Source of the DNA: Bifidobacterium miconis
GTDB lineage: Bacteria; Actinomycetota; Actinomycetes; Actinomycetales; Bifidobacteriaceae
Direction: 5' to 3'
DNA length: 64,000 nucleotides
NCBI RefSeq assembly: GCF_019331735.1
Contig: NZ_JAHBBH010000018.1
Location: forward strand, 1 to 64,000
In this document: positions 29,101-36,600 of the stretch, piece after piece
Layout: the number at the start of each line of letters is the position of its first letter
Position numbering within the stretch: the stretch's first letter is position 1
The notes under the pieces: generated by a model
Database searches by the model: none
Told to the model about the DNA's origin: nothing
The model's input: the letters and a program-made list of their open reading frames with translations, nothing else
Translations under genes and position numbers: made by a program

Positions 29101-30592
29101 GTTCGAAACCGGCTTCGACTGGAACGTCAGCCCGCAGTCCGTGGTGTACGGCGGCACGGTCCGCCCGATCGCCGACAACCAGATTCCGCAGCGCGAAGGC
29201 TACGTCCTCACCGGCTGGGCCACCGACGAGGCCGGCACCGAGCCGTTCGAGATCGGCAAGACGCCGGTGACCGAGCGACTCAAGCTGTGGGCCCAGTACG
29301 AGAAGGCGAACGTGGTGCGCTTCGACACGGGCATCGACTGGAACGTCTCGTCGCAGTCCGTGAAGACCGGCGGCACGGTTCACGCGATCGCCGACAATCA
29401 GGTGCCGCGCCGCGACGGCTACGAGCTGCTCGGTTGGAGCACCGAAGCCGGCGCGACCGAACCGAACTTCACGATCGACGGCGGTGATACTCCGGGCACG
29501 CCGGTGACCGGCGACATCACGCTGCACGCGGTGTGGAAGATCAAGCAGTACAAGGTTACGTTCGTGACCGGCGAGGGCGGGCCTGCGGTCGATCCGCAGA
29601 CCGTCGACCACGACGGCACGGTCACGCGGCCGACCGACCCGACGATGGACGGCAAGACGTTCGTCGGCTGGACGACGGACGCCGACGGCACGACGCCGTA
29701 CGTGTTCGGTTCGGCGGTGACCGGCGACCTGACGCTGTACGCCAAGTGGAGCAACGAGCCGGAAGCGACGTACTACCTGGTGATGTTCCACCGCAACGAC
29801 GGCACGACCGGCGCCGACGAGGCCACGGCGATGTACGTCAAGTCCGGCGAGAAGCTGACCGCGCCTTCGCTGACCCGTGACGGGTATCGTCTGACCGGCT
29901 GGAACACGGCGGCTGACGGCAGCGGTGCGACGTACGACTTTGCGACGGGCGTGACCGGCGACCTGACGCTGTACGCGCAGTGGAAGCAGGCGTGGAAGGT
30001 GACGTTCGACCTCAACTACGAGGGTGCTCCGGCGGCCGGCGAGACCGGTTCGGTGCCCGCGCAGATGGTGGATGTCGCCGGCGACGGCGAGAACGTCTGC
30101 GCCACGGAACCGTCGCCTGCGCCGACGCGCGAGGGATACACGTTCGAAGGCTGGTATGCGGATGCCGAGCTGACCACTTCGTTCGTGTTCGAGGGCAGCA
30201 AGGACGGGGAGCCTTCGTCGGTGACGGCCGACATCACCCTCTATGCCAAGTGGGTGAAGGAAGGCCAGAAGTGGACGATCACGTTCAACGCCAACGGAGG
30301 TTCGCTCGGTGACGGCATGGCTTCCACGCAGGTGGTGCCGGACGGCGAGTACCTGACCAAGCCGAAGAAGAACCCGACCCGTACGGGCTACATCTTCCAA
30401 GGCTGGACCACTGTGAAGAACGACGCCTTCGCGTCGGGATCGTATGACGGCAACACCTTCACCGGCGGCAGCGCCTTCGGGTTCGACGCCAGCGGCAAGA
30501 GCCTCATCCCGATCGACCGCGACGGCACGCTCTACGCCCTCTGGGCCAAGGCCGAATCCAGCTCCGGTTCTGGCTCCGGCTCGCAGAGCTGA
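26114..30592 (+). CDS. Secreted multidomain GH13 alpha-amylase with InlB-type repeats (left copy)
   Basis: 1492 residues. The ATG overlaps the surface-protein stop (ATGA), so the two are translationally coupled. A long N-terminal region leads to a signal helix at about 53-72 ending AVAA. GH13 motifs: DVVLNH 186-191, GFRIDSAKH 294-302 with nucleophile Asp298, FQQEV with acid Glu331, and FVSNWD ending at Asp394. A starch-binding CBM25/26-like domain follows (ATIYYKPASSWGDNVYIQY), then a PUD/CBM41-like domain (TVIMHYMRADGNYQEYDLD), then six InlB B-type repeats each ending like LYAKW. The end is a short Ser/Gly tail without a sortase motif. The enzyme likely hydrolyses starch or glycogen outside the cell. 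Around 28075-28205 this arm is the more regular one. Confidence 0.9.
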   Translation: MSRNLRNHAASWLQRLSTKLTALLSAQSTEAGGASASSGEGAVTRSVTGGASKLLAFLLGTAMAVGSTAVAAPVTLADEPSSNATANATQAAADKTIDPTKAQSDVTVVAFQQSWNTIAKECKSTYGPEGVGYIQISPPEESVQGTQWWTVYQPISYSLNSRFGTESELKSMIQTCNAQGVQIIADVVLNHTSGHDVSWVDDQRGVAGTAYNGTYGRYPGIGIYQYEESGNNHQYGLASGDFHSCRTNIADYTNADEVQDCRLSTMWDINTGSSRVQTIQAEYLAKLWNLGVRGFRIDSAKHINTLDLKAIKAKLAQKIDVKAADIPFQQEVIYHQGESSLLAPKNYTVNGDVTEFSYSYQLRQYFNGDVSNLKNISNGLLPSDKATVFVSNWDTARGSETLTVDSGSRYELANAFMLAYDYGKPKIMSDYYFTSANSDAGPTGTTDTRVPDVDFDAACKTSGKREQGQWLCEQRWASVRGMIGFHNAVAGTTVGRWQDNGTGNIGFARQDKDGNDQGFLAINNTLQEHEKTYETNLPDGEYCDVYSSGETCNKVTVKNGKLTVTIGKRSAVAIYAAADKPNAWKGYQTAATGYDDQVNTDRIGDGTATIYYKPASSWGDNVYIQYAIGDTLLNDTPVKMAKANGADCKAADGWYTITIKDATAKRLKYRFTNDPNGGANALWDYRDGYSTDGGSKPYENAVGTAITAVENHDETIGMPFVCAAASKTTFTVHFKAATDVQRQATGVVVWGTDVFGKARGKSYHAFDKNADTYGKRMTATIDGDFTTLNYRIVASADGSVDAAAVAGTSDSYAASVIDETNGSVVAKVRGSIEAWADGSDGKSYDASEESRNPASVPTPNDVKNPKKLTVIMHYMRADGNYQEYDLDTDAWKGWDVWMWSGEQSGSPVSFTDHDDYGMIARYTLDQPTKGNRTPEFVLRQGGDSWMGKDPDGNDRLIPESAITVAAGQVETGTAEIWLVSGDPTIYTHRPSVLGVTFETGFDWNVSPQSVVYGGTVRPIADNQIPQREGYVLTGWATDEAGTEPFEIGKTPVTERLKLWAQYEKANVVRFDTGIDWNVSSQSVKTGGTVHAIADNQVPRRDGYELLGWSTEAGATEPNFTIDGGDTPGTPVTGDITLHAVWKIKQYKVTFVTGEGGPAVDPQTVDHDGTVTRPTDPTMDGKTFVGWTTDADGTTPYVFGSAVTGDLTLYAKWSNEPEATYYLVMFHRNDGTTGADEATAMYVKSGEKLTAPSLTRDGYRLTGWNTAADGSGATYDFATGVTGDLTLYAQWKQAWKVTFDLNYEGAPAAGETGSVPAQMVDVAGDGENVCATEPSPAPTREGYTFEGWYADAELTTSFVFEGSKDGEPSSVTADITLYAKWVKEGQKWTITFNANGGSLGDGMASTQVVPDGEYLTKPKKNPTRTGYIFQGWTTVKNDAFASGSYDGNTFTGGSAFGFDASGKSLIPIDRDGTLYALWAKAESSSGSGSGSQS

Positions 30593-30604
30593 CGCCCCTC
30601 CCGC

Positions 30605-30654
30605 GTGGCGGAAAACGCTCGCTGAGACATGTCTCAGCGAGCGTTTTCCGCCAC
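30605..30654. terminator. Perfect 50-bp palindrome after the amylase gene (left)
   Basis: Two 25-base arms with no spacer (centre ACATGT) lie 13 bases past the amylase stop. As RNA it would form a very strong hairpin, but no T run follows directly. It may act as a processing or stability stem, or a protein-binding dyad. The same sequence occurs in both arms. Confidence 0.8.
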
Positions 30655-30673
30655 TGTTCGGGTTGTAACGCAA

Positions 30674-30725
30674 AAAGGCCGTAACCCAAGCATCATGACG
30701 TTGATGATGCGGGGTTACGGCCTTT
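30674..30725. terminator. Bidirectional terminator between amylase and rlmB (left)
   Basis: AAAGGCCGTAACCC (30674-30687) pairs with GGGTTACGGCCTTT (30712-30725), enclosing a nested GCATCA/TGATGC hairpin. A runs on one side and T runs on the other serve both convergent genes. Confidence 0.88.
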
Positions 30726-30762
30726 CGTATTGCAGGAACTGCAGGGATGCGCCCGGCGTACG

Positions 30763-31758
30763 TCACGCCTGCGCGGCGGCTGCCTCGCGACGGGCGCGCG
30801 CGACCGCGTACAGGCTGATGCCTGCCGCGACCGACGCGTTGAGCGATTCGACCATGTTCGTGATCGGGATGCCGGCGATCGCGTCGCACGCTTCGCGCAC
30901 GAGACGGCTCAGGCCGCTGCCTTCCGAACCGAGCACCACCACGAGCGGATCGGTCTCAAAGCCGGTCTCGCCGACCAGTTTGTCGCCGCCGCCGTCAAGG
31001 CCGACCACATAATAGCCGCGCTCCTTGAGACCGTCGATCGCCTTGTTGAGGTTCACCACGCGAGCCACCGGCATGTGCGCGGCCGCACCGGCCGACACCT
31101 TCCATGCGGCGGCCGTCACCGAAGCGGACCGGCGTTCCGGCAGGATCAAGCCAGTCGCGCCGAACGCGGCAGCCACACGGATCACCGCGCCCAGGTTCTG
31201 CGCGTCGGTCACGCCGTCCAGCGCGATGAACAGCGGACGCGCGTTAATGCGCGCGGAAGCCGAATTCGCGGCCTCCATCGCGCGGGCCTTCTTCTCCGCA
31301 CGATCGGCGAGCTCGGCCAACGACGAATACTCGAACGGCTGCACCTTGAGCACCACGCCCTGATGATTCGACGAGCGGGCGATGCGGTCCATTTCCAGAC
31401 GGTCCGCCTCCAGCAGGTGCAGGCCGTGCACGCCGGCGAGCTTCACGATCTCGCGCGTGCGGTCATCATGCTCGATGCGCGCGGCGATGTACAGCTGCGA
31501 GCTCGGCACGCCGACGCGCAGCGCCTCGAGCACCGCGTTGCGGCCGATGACCAGCTCATCCGAATCGGACGCGAACTTGGCCGCCCGGCGACGGTCCGCA
31601 ATCCGCGGATCCGCCCTTTTGCGCCGACCGGCGACCTTCTTCGCGCGGGATGCCTTGTGATAGACGCGGTCCTCGGCCTTGGGAGTCGCTCCCTTGCCGC
31701 GAAGCGCGTTGCGATGCTTTCCACCCGACCCCTTGGTCGGTCCTTTCTTAATAGCCAT
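30763..31758 (-). CDS. rlmB: SPOUT-family 23S rRNA 2'-O-methyltransferase, RlmB-like (left copy)
   Basis: 331 residues. The TrmH/RlmB class methylates a ribose 2'-OH (G2251 in E. coli 23S rRNA for RlmB). A Lys/Arg-rich N-terminus (MAIKKGPTKGSGGKHRNALRG) is followed by the substrate-binding domain and a SPOUT knot with VLGSEGSGL (about 272) and IPITNMVESLNASVAAGI. The start ATG at 31758 has GGGAG about ten bases upstream. This arm reads DGVTDAQNLGAVIRVAAAFGA where the right reads EGVTDPQSLGAGIRSAAAFGA. The family pattern GVTDPQNLGAIIRSA is a blend of both, so each arm has errors here. Confidence 0.87.
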   Translation of the reverse strand: MAIKKGPTKGSGGKHRNALRGKGATPKAEDRVYHKASRAKKVAGRRKRADPRIADRRRAAKFASDSDELVIGRNAVLEALRVGVPSSQLYIAARIEHDDRTREIVKLAGVHGLHLLEADRLEMDRIARSSNHQGVVLKVQPFEYSSLAELADRAEKKARAMEAANSASARINARPLFIALDGVTDAQNLGAVIRVAAAFGATGLILPERRSASVTAAAWKVSAGAAAHMPVARVVNLNKAIDGLKERGYYVVGLDGGGDKLVGETGFETDPLVVVLGSEGSGLSRLVREACDAIAGIPITNMVESLNASVAAGISLYAVARARREAAAAQA

Positions 31759-31836
31759 AGGGGCCATTCTCCCAGCACCCCGCGCCAAACCGGGCGTGGC
31801 GGGGCAGCGGGCGCGGCTGCGAGTAAGGTATGCGAC

Positions 31837-32049
31837 GTGAAGAAGCAAGCGAGAGAGATTTTCGGGCTGCCCCTGCTGTTTTGGGGACTGTGGCTGGCCC
31901 TGCTGATCCTGTGGATGGGCCGTTTCGTCATTTCGTTCATGTCGATGTACCTGGTCAAGGATCTGCACGTCGACGCGGGCGTCGCCGGCACGATCGTGTC
32001 GATGTACGCGGCGACGGCCGGCGTCGGGATCGACGAGATCGCGCCGTAG
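31837..32049 (+). pseudogene. MFS transporter 5' fragment truncated by the fold-back (left copy)
   Basis: The GTG at 31837 (AAGG eight bases upstream) starts VKKQAREIFGLPLLFWGLWL and two hydrophobic segments up to GTIVSMY. At about 32008 the native continuation GFGGIFGCLFGG is replaced by AATAGVGIDEIAP and a stop at 32047-32049. Those 14 codons are the reverse complement of loop sequence, so the truncation is created by the inversion junction. Confidence 0.9.
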
Positions 32050-32206
32050 ACAAGCAGCATCGCGCCCATGACGAACGGGTCGCCGATGAACGAGAGGATC
32101 ACGAGCATGACGGCCGCGCCGATCTCGCCGCCGATGATCATCGACTGGCGGCCGAACCGGTCGGACAGCGAACCGCCGAACAGGCAGCCGAAGATGCCGC
32201 CGAAAC
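32009..32206. other. Unpaired loop between the arms
   Basis: These 198 bases are the only part of the interior without a mirror partner. Read on the minus strand they continue the MFS transporter frame coming from the right arm (residues through the GGSLSDRFGRQ motif up to about residue 123). The loop is therefore natively contiguous with the right arm at 32206/32207. The join to the left arm at 32008/32009 is the abnormal one. Confidence 0.93.
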
Positions 32207-32378
32207 CGTACATCGACACGATCGTGCCGGCGACGCCCGCGTCGACGTGCAGATCCTTGACCAGGTACATCGACATGAACGAAATGACGAAACGGCCCAT
32301 CCACAGGATCAGCAGGGCCAGCCACAGTCCCCAAAACAGCAGGGGCAGCCCGAAAATCTCTCTCGCTTGCTTCTTCAC
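32009..32378 (-). pseudogene. MFS transporter, first ~123 codons then chimeric (right copy)
   Basis: Reading leftward from GTG 32378, this is a normal major facilitator superfamily N-terminus: a helix (LPLLFWGLWLALLILWMGRF), a second membrane region, the loop 2-3 signature GGSLSDRFGRQ, then IGAAVMLVILSFI and VMGAMLLVYGAISSIPTPAV. After about residue 123 (AVAAY) the frame enters left-arm sequence in the wrong orientation and yields non-MFS residues (IDTIVPATPASTCRS). The rest of the gene is missing from the window. Substrate cannot be assigned. It is divergent from rlmB, about 78 bases apart. Confidence 0.88.
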
Positions 32379-32456
32379 GTCGCATACCTTACTCGCAGCC
32401 GCGCCCGCTGCCCCGCCACGCCCGGTTTGGCGCGGGGTGCTGGGAGAATGGCCCCT

Positions 32457-33452
32457 ATGGCTATTAAGAAAGGACCGACCAAGGGGTCGGGTGGAAAGCA
32501 TCGCAACGCGCTTCGCGGCAAGGGAGCGACTCCCAAGGCCGAGGACCGCGTCTATCACAAGGCATACCGCGCGAAGAAGGTCGCCGATCGGCGCAAAATG
32601 GCGGATCCGCGTCTTGCGGCCCGTCGCCGTGCGGCCAAGTTCGCGTCCGATTCGGATGATCTGGTCATCGGCCGCAACGCGGTGCTCGAGGCGCTGCGCG
32701 TCGGCGTGCCGAGCTCGCAGCTGTACATCGCCGCGCGCATCGAGCATGATGACCGCACGCGCGAGATCGTGAAGCTCGCCGGCGTGCACGGCCTGCACCT
32801 GCTGGAGGCGGACCGTCTGGAAATGGACCGCATCGCCCGCTCGTCGAATCATCAGGGCGTGGTGCTCAAGGTGCAGCCGTTCGAGTATTCGTCGTTGGCC
32901 GAGCTCGCCGATCGTGCGGAGAAGAAGGCCCGCGCGATGGAGGCCGCGAATTCGGCTTCCGCGCGCATTAACGCGCGTCCGCTGTTCATCGCGCTGGAAG
33001 GCGTGACCGACCCGCAGAGCCTGGGCGCGGGGATCCGTTCGGCCGCGGCGTTCGGCGCGAACGGCGTGATCCTGCCGGAACGCCGGTCCGCTTCGGTGAC
33101 GGCCGCCGCATGGAAGGTGTCGGCCGGTGCGGCCGCGCACATGCCGGTGGCTCGCGTGGTGAACCTCAACAAGGCGATCGACGGTCTCAAGGGGCGCGGC
33201 TATTATGTGGTCGGCCTTGACGGCGGCGGCGACAAACTGGTCGGCGAGACCGGCTTTGAGACCGCCCCGCTCGTGGTGGTGCTCGGTTCGGAAGGCAGCG
33301 GCCTGAGCCGTCTCGTGCGCGAAGCGTGCGACGCGATCGCCGGCATCCCGATCACGAACATGGTCGAATCGCTCAACGCGTCGGTCGCGGCAGGCATCAG
33401 CCTGTACGCGGTCGCGCGCGCCCGTCGCGAGGCAGCCGCCGCGCAGGCGTGA
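32457..33452 (+). CDS. rlmB: SPOUT-family 23S rRNA 2'-O-methyltransferase, RlmB-like (right copy)
   Basis: 331 residues with the same frame and SPOUT motifs as the left copy. Relative to it, this arm has YHKAYRAKKVADRRKMADPR and DSDDLVIG (left YHKASRAKKVAGRRKRADPR and DSDELVIG), the EGVTDPQSLGAGIRSAAAFGANGVI stretch, LKGRGYY for LKERGYY and GFETAPLVV for GFETDPLVV. The frame is open in both arms, so both would be called intact by an automatic pipeline despite the clustered changes. Confidence 0.87.
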   Translation: MAIKKGPTKGSGGKHRNALRGKGATPKAEDRVYHKAYRAKKVADRRKMADPRLAARRRAAKFASDSDDLVIGRNAVLEALRVGVPSSQLYIAARIEHDDRTREIVKLAGVHGLHLLEADRLEMDRIARSSNHQGVVLKVQPFEYSSLAELADRAEKKARAMEAANSASARINARPLFIALEGVTDPQSLGAGIRSAAAFGANGVILPERRSASVTAAAWKVSAGAAAHMPVARVVNLNKAIDGLKGRGYYVVGLDGGGDKLVGETGFETAPLVVVLGSEGSGLSRLVREACDAIAGIPITNMVESLNASVAAGISLYAVARARREAAAAQA

Positions 33453-33489
33453 CGTACGCCGGGCGCATCCCTGCAGTTCCTGCAATACG

Positions 33490-33541
33490 AAAGGCCGTAA
33501 CCCCGCATCATCAACGTCATGATGCTTGGGTTACGGCCTTT
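33490..33541. terminator. Bidirectional terminator between rlmB and amylase (right)
   Basis: Mirror of 30674-30725, stem unchanged. It serves rlmB (plus strand) and the amylase (minus strand). Confidence 0.88.
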
Positions 33542-33560
33542 TTGCGTTACAACCCGAACA

Positions 33561-33610
33561 GTGGCGGAAAACGCTCGCTGAGACATGTCTCAGCGAGCGT
33601 TTTCCGCCAC
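33561..33610. terminator. Perfect 50-bp palindrome after the amylase gene (right)
   Basis: Identical to 30605-30654, 13 bases past the amylase stop. Confidence 0.8.
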
Positions 33611-33622
33611 GCGGGAGGGGCG

Positions 33623-36600
33623 TCAGCTCTGCGAGCCGGAGCCAGAACCGGAGCTGGATTCGGCCTTGGCCCAGAGGGCGTAGAGCGTGCCGTCGCGGTC
33701 GATCGGGATGAGGCTCTTGCCGCTGGCGTCGAACCCGAAGGCGCTGCCGCCGGTGAAGGTGTTGCCGTCATACGATCCCGACGCGAAGGCGTCGTTCTTC
33801 ACAGTGGTCCAGCCTTGGAAGATGTAGCCCGTACGGGTCGGGTTCTTCTTCGGCTTGGTCAGGTACTCGCCGTCCGGCACCACCTGCGTGGAAGCCATGC
33901 CGTCACCGAGCGAACCTCCGTTGGCGTTGAACGTGATCGTCCACTTCTGGCCTTCCTTCACCCACTTGGCATAGAGGGTGATGTCGGCCGTCACCGACGA
34001 AGGCTCCCCGTCCTTGCTGCCCTCGAACACGAACGAAGTGGTCAGCTCGGCATCCGCATACCAGCCTTCGAACGTGTATCCCTCGCGCGTCGGCGCAGGC
34101 GACGGTTCCGTGGCGCAGACGTTCTCGCCGTCGCCGGCGACATCCACCATCTGCGCGGGCACCGAACCGGTCTCGCCGGCCGCCGGAGCACCCTCGTAGT
34201 TGAGGTCGAACGTCACCTTCCACGCCTGCTTCCACTGCGCGTACAGCGTCAGGTCGCCGGTCACGCCCGTCGCAAAGTCGTACGTCGCACCGCTGCCGTC
34301 AGCCGCCGTGTTCCAGCCGGTCAGACGATACCCGTCACGGGTCAGCGAAGGCGCGGTCAGCTTCTCGCCGGACTTGACGTACATCGCCGTGGCCTCGTCG
34401 GCGCCGGTCGTGCCGTCGTTGCGGTGGAACATCACCAGGTAGTACGTCGCTTCCGGCTCGTTGCTCCACTTGGCGTACAGCGTCAGGTCGCCGGTCACCG
34501 CCGAACCGAACACGTACGGCGTCGTGCCGTCGGCGTCCGTCGTCCAGCCGACGAACGTCTTGCCGTCCATCGTCGGGTCGGTCGGCCGCGTGACCGTGCC
34601 GTCGTGGTCGACGGTCTGCGGATCGACCGCAGGCCCGCCCTCGCCGGTCACGAACGTAACCTTGTACTGCTTGATCTTCCACACCGCGTGCAGCGTGATG
34701 TCGCCGGTCACCGGCGTGCCCGGAGTATCACCGCCGTCGATCGTGAAGTTCGGTTCGGTCGCGCCGGCTTCGGTGCTCCAACCGAGCAGCTCGTAGCCGT
34801 CGCGGCGCGGCACCTGATTGTCGGCGATCGCGTGAACCGTGCCGCCGGTCTTCACGGACTGCGACGAGACGTTCCAGTCGATGCCCGTGTCGAAGCGCAC
34901 CACGTTCGCCTTCTCGTACTGGGCCCACAGCTTGAGTCGCTCGGTCACCGGCGTCTTGCCGATCTCGAACGGCTCGGTGCCGGCCTCGTCGGTGGCCCAG
35001 CCGGTGAGGACGTAGCCTTCGCGCTGCGGAATCTGGTTGTCGGCGATCGGGCGGACCGTGCCGCCGTACACCACGGACTGCGGGCTGACGTTCCAGTCGA
35101 AGCCGGTTTCGAACGTCACGCCGAGCACCGACGGGCGATGCGTGTAGATCGTCGGATCGCCGCTGACCAGCCAGATTTCCGCCGTGCCGGTTTCCACCTG
35201 TCCGGCGGCGACGGTGATCGCCGATTCCGGGATCAGTCGGTCGTTGCCGTCCGGATCCTTGCCCATCCACGAGTCGCCGCCCTGACGCAGGACGAACTCG
35301 GGCGTGCGGTTGCCCTTGGTCGGCTGGTCGAGCGTGTAGCGCGCGATCATGCCGTAGTCGTCGTGATCGGTGAACGAAACCGGCGAGCCGGACTGTTCGC
35401 CCGACCACATCCACACGTCCCAGCCCTTCCAGGCGTCCGTGTCGAGGTCGTACTCCTGGTAATTGCCGTCGGCGCGCATGTAGTGCATGATCACGGTGAG
35501 CTTCTTCGGGTTCTTCACGTCGTTCGGCGTGGGCACGGAAGCCGGGTTACGCGATTCCTCGGACGCGTCGTACGACTTGCCGTCGGAACCGTCGGCCCAT
35601 GCCTCGATGGAGCCGCGCACCTTGGCGACCACGCTGCCGTTCGTCTCGTCGATCACGGACGCCGCGTACGAATCGCTCGTACCGGCGACCGCGGCCGCGT
35701 CGACCGAGCCGTCGGCGGAGGCGACGATGCGGTAGTTCAGCGTCGTGAAGTCGCCGTCGATCGTTGCGGTCATGCGCTTGCCGTACGTATCGGCGTTCTT
35801 GTCGAACGCGTGATACGACTTGCCGCGCGCCTTGCCGAATACGTCGGTGCCCCAGACGACCACGCCGGTCGCCTGCCGCTGCACGTCGGTCGCGGCCTTG
35901 AAGTGTACGGTGAACGTGGTCTTGGACGCGGCCGCGCACACGAACGGCATGCCGATCGTCTCGTCGTGGTTCTCGACCGCAGTGATGGCCGTGCCGACCG
36001 CGTTCTCGTACGGCGTGCTGCAGCCGTCGGTCGAATAGCCGTCGCGGTAGGCCCACAGCGCGTTGGCGCCGCCGTTCGGATCATTGGTGACGCGGTACTT
36101 TAGCCGCTTCGCCGGGGCGTCCTTGATGGTGATCGGGTACCAGCCGTCCGCAGCCTTGCAGTCGGCGCCGTTGGCCTTGGCCATCTTCACCGGCGTGTCG
36201 TTGAGCAGCGTGTCGCCGATCGCGTACTGGATGTACACGTTGTCGCCCCAGCTGGAGGCCGGCTTGTAGTAGATCGTGGCCGTGCCGTCGCCGATGCGGT
36301 CGGTGTTGACCTGATCGTCGTAGCCGGTGGCCGCCGTCTGGTAGCCCTTCCACGCGTTCGGCTTGTCGGCCGCCGCGTAGATCGCCACGGCCGAGCGCTT
36401 GCCGATCGTGACCGTGAGCTTGCCGTTCTTGACGGTCACCTTGTTGCAGGTTTCACCGGACGAGTACACGTCGCAGTATTCGCCGTCGGGCAGGTTCGTC
36501 TCGTACGTCTTCTCGTGCTCCTGCAGCGTGTTGTTGATCGCGAGGAAGCCCTGATCGTTGCCGTCCTTGTCCTGACGGGCGAAACCGATGTTGCCGGTGC

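Larger units (their letters stand above)
1..32008 (+). repeat. Left arm of giant inverted repeat
   Basis: Bases 215-32008 are the reverse complement of 32207-64000 under the rule x pairs with 64215-x; bases 1-214 would pair outside the window. Open reading frames at both ends and throughout keep exactly the same coordinate sum, so there is no net insertion or deletion over about 31.8 kb. Differences are substitutions only, mostly in short clusters. Arms of this size with a 198-base loop are not expected to be stable in a bacterial chromosome. The simplest reading is a fold-back chimera or assembly error over one real locus. Confidence 0.97.

Noticed and set aside
26354-30889. 1511-residue antisense frame opposite the amylase and similar 400-900-residue antisense frames opposite the surface protein, pcnB and DUF6049 genes
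   Set aside because: His/Arg/Val-rich shadow frames typical of high-GC codon bias; no domains or ribosome-binding sites.
32009-32206. Hairpin telomere of a linear replicon
   Set aside because: The loop is ordinary MFS coding sequence continuous with one arm, no telomere-like motif or resolvase gene is seen, and the arms are unequal at many functional sites.
31443-33485. 680-residue minus-strand frame across the centre, and similar long frames such as 30730-32049
   Set aside because: It joins real MFS codons to antisense rlmB sequence through the inversion junction; it is a product of the palindrome and high GC.
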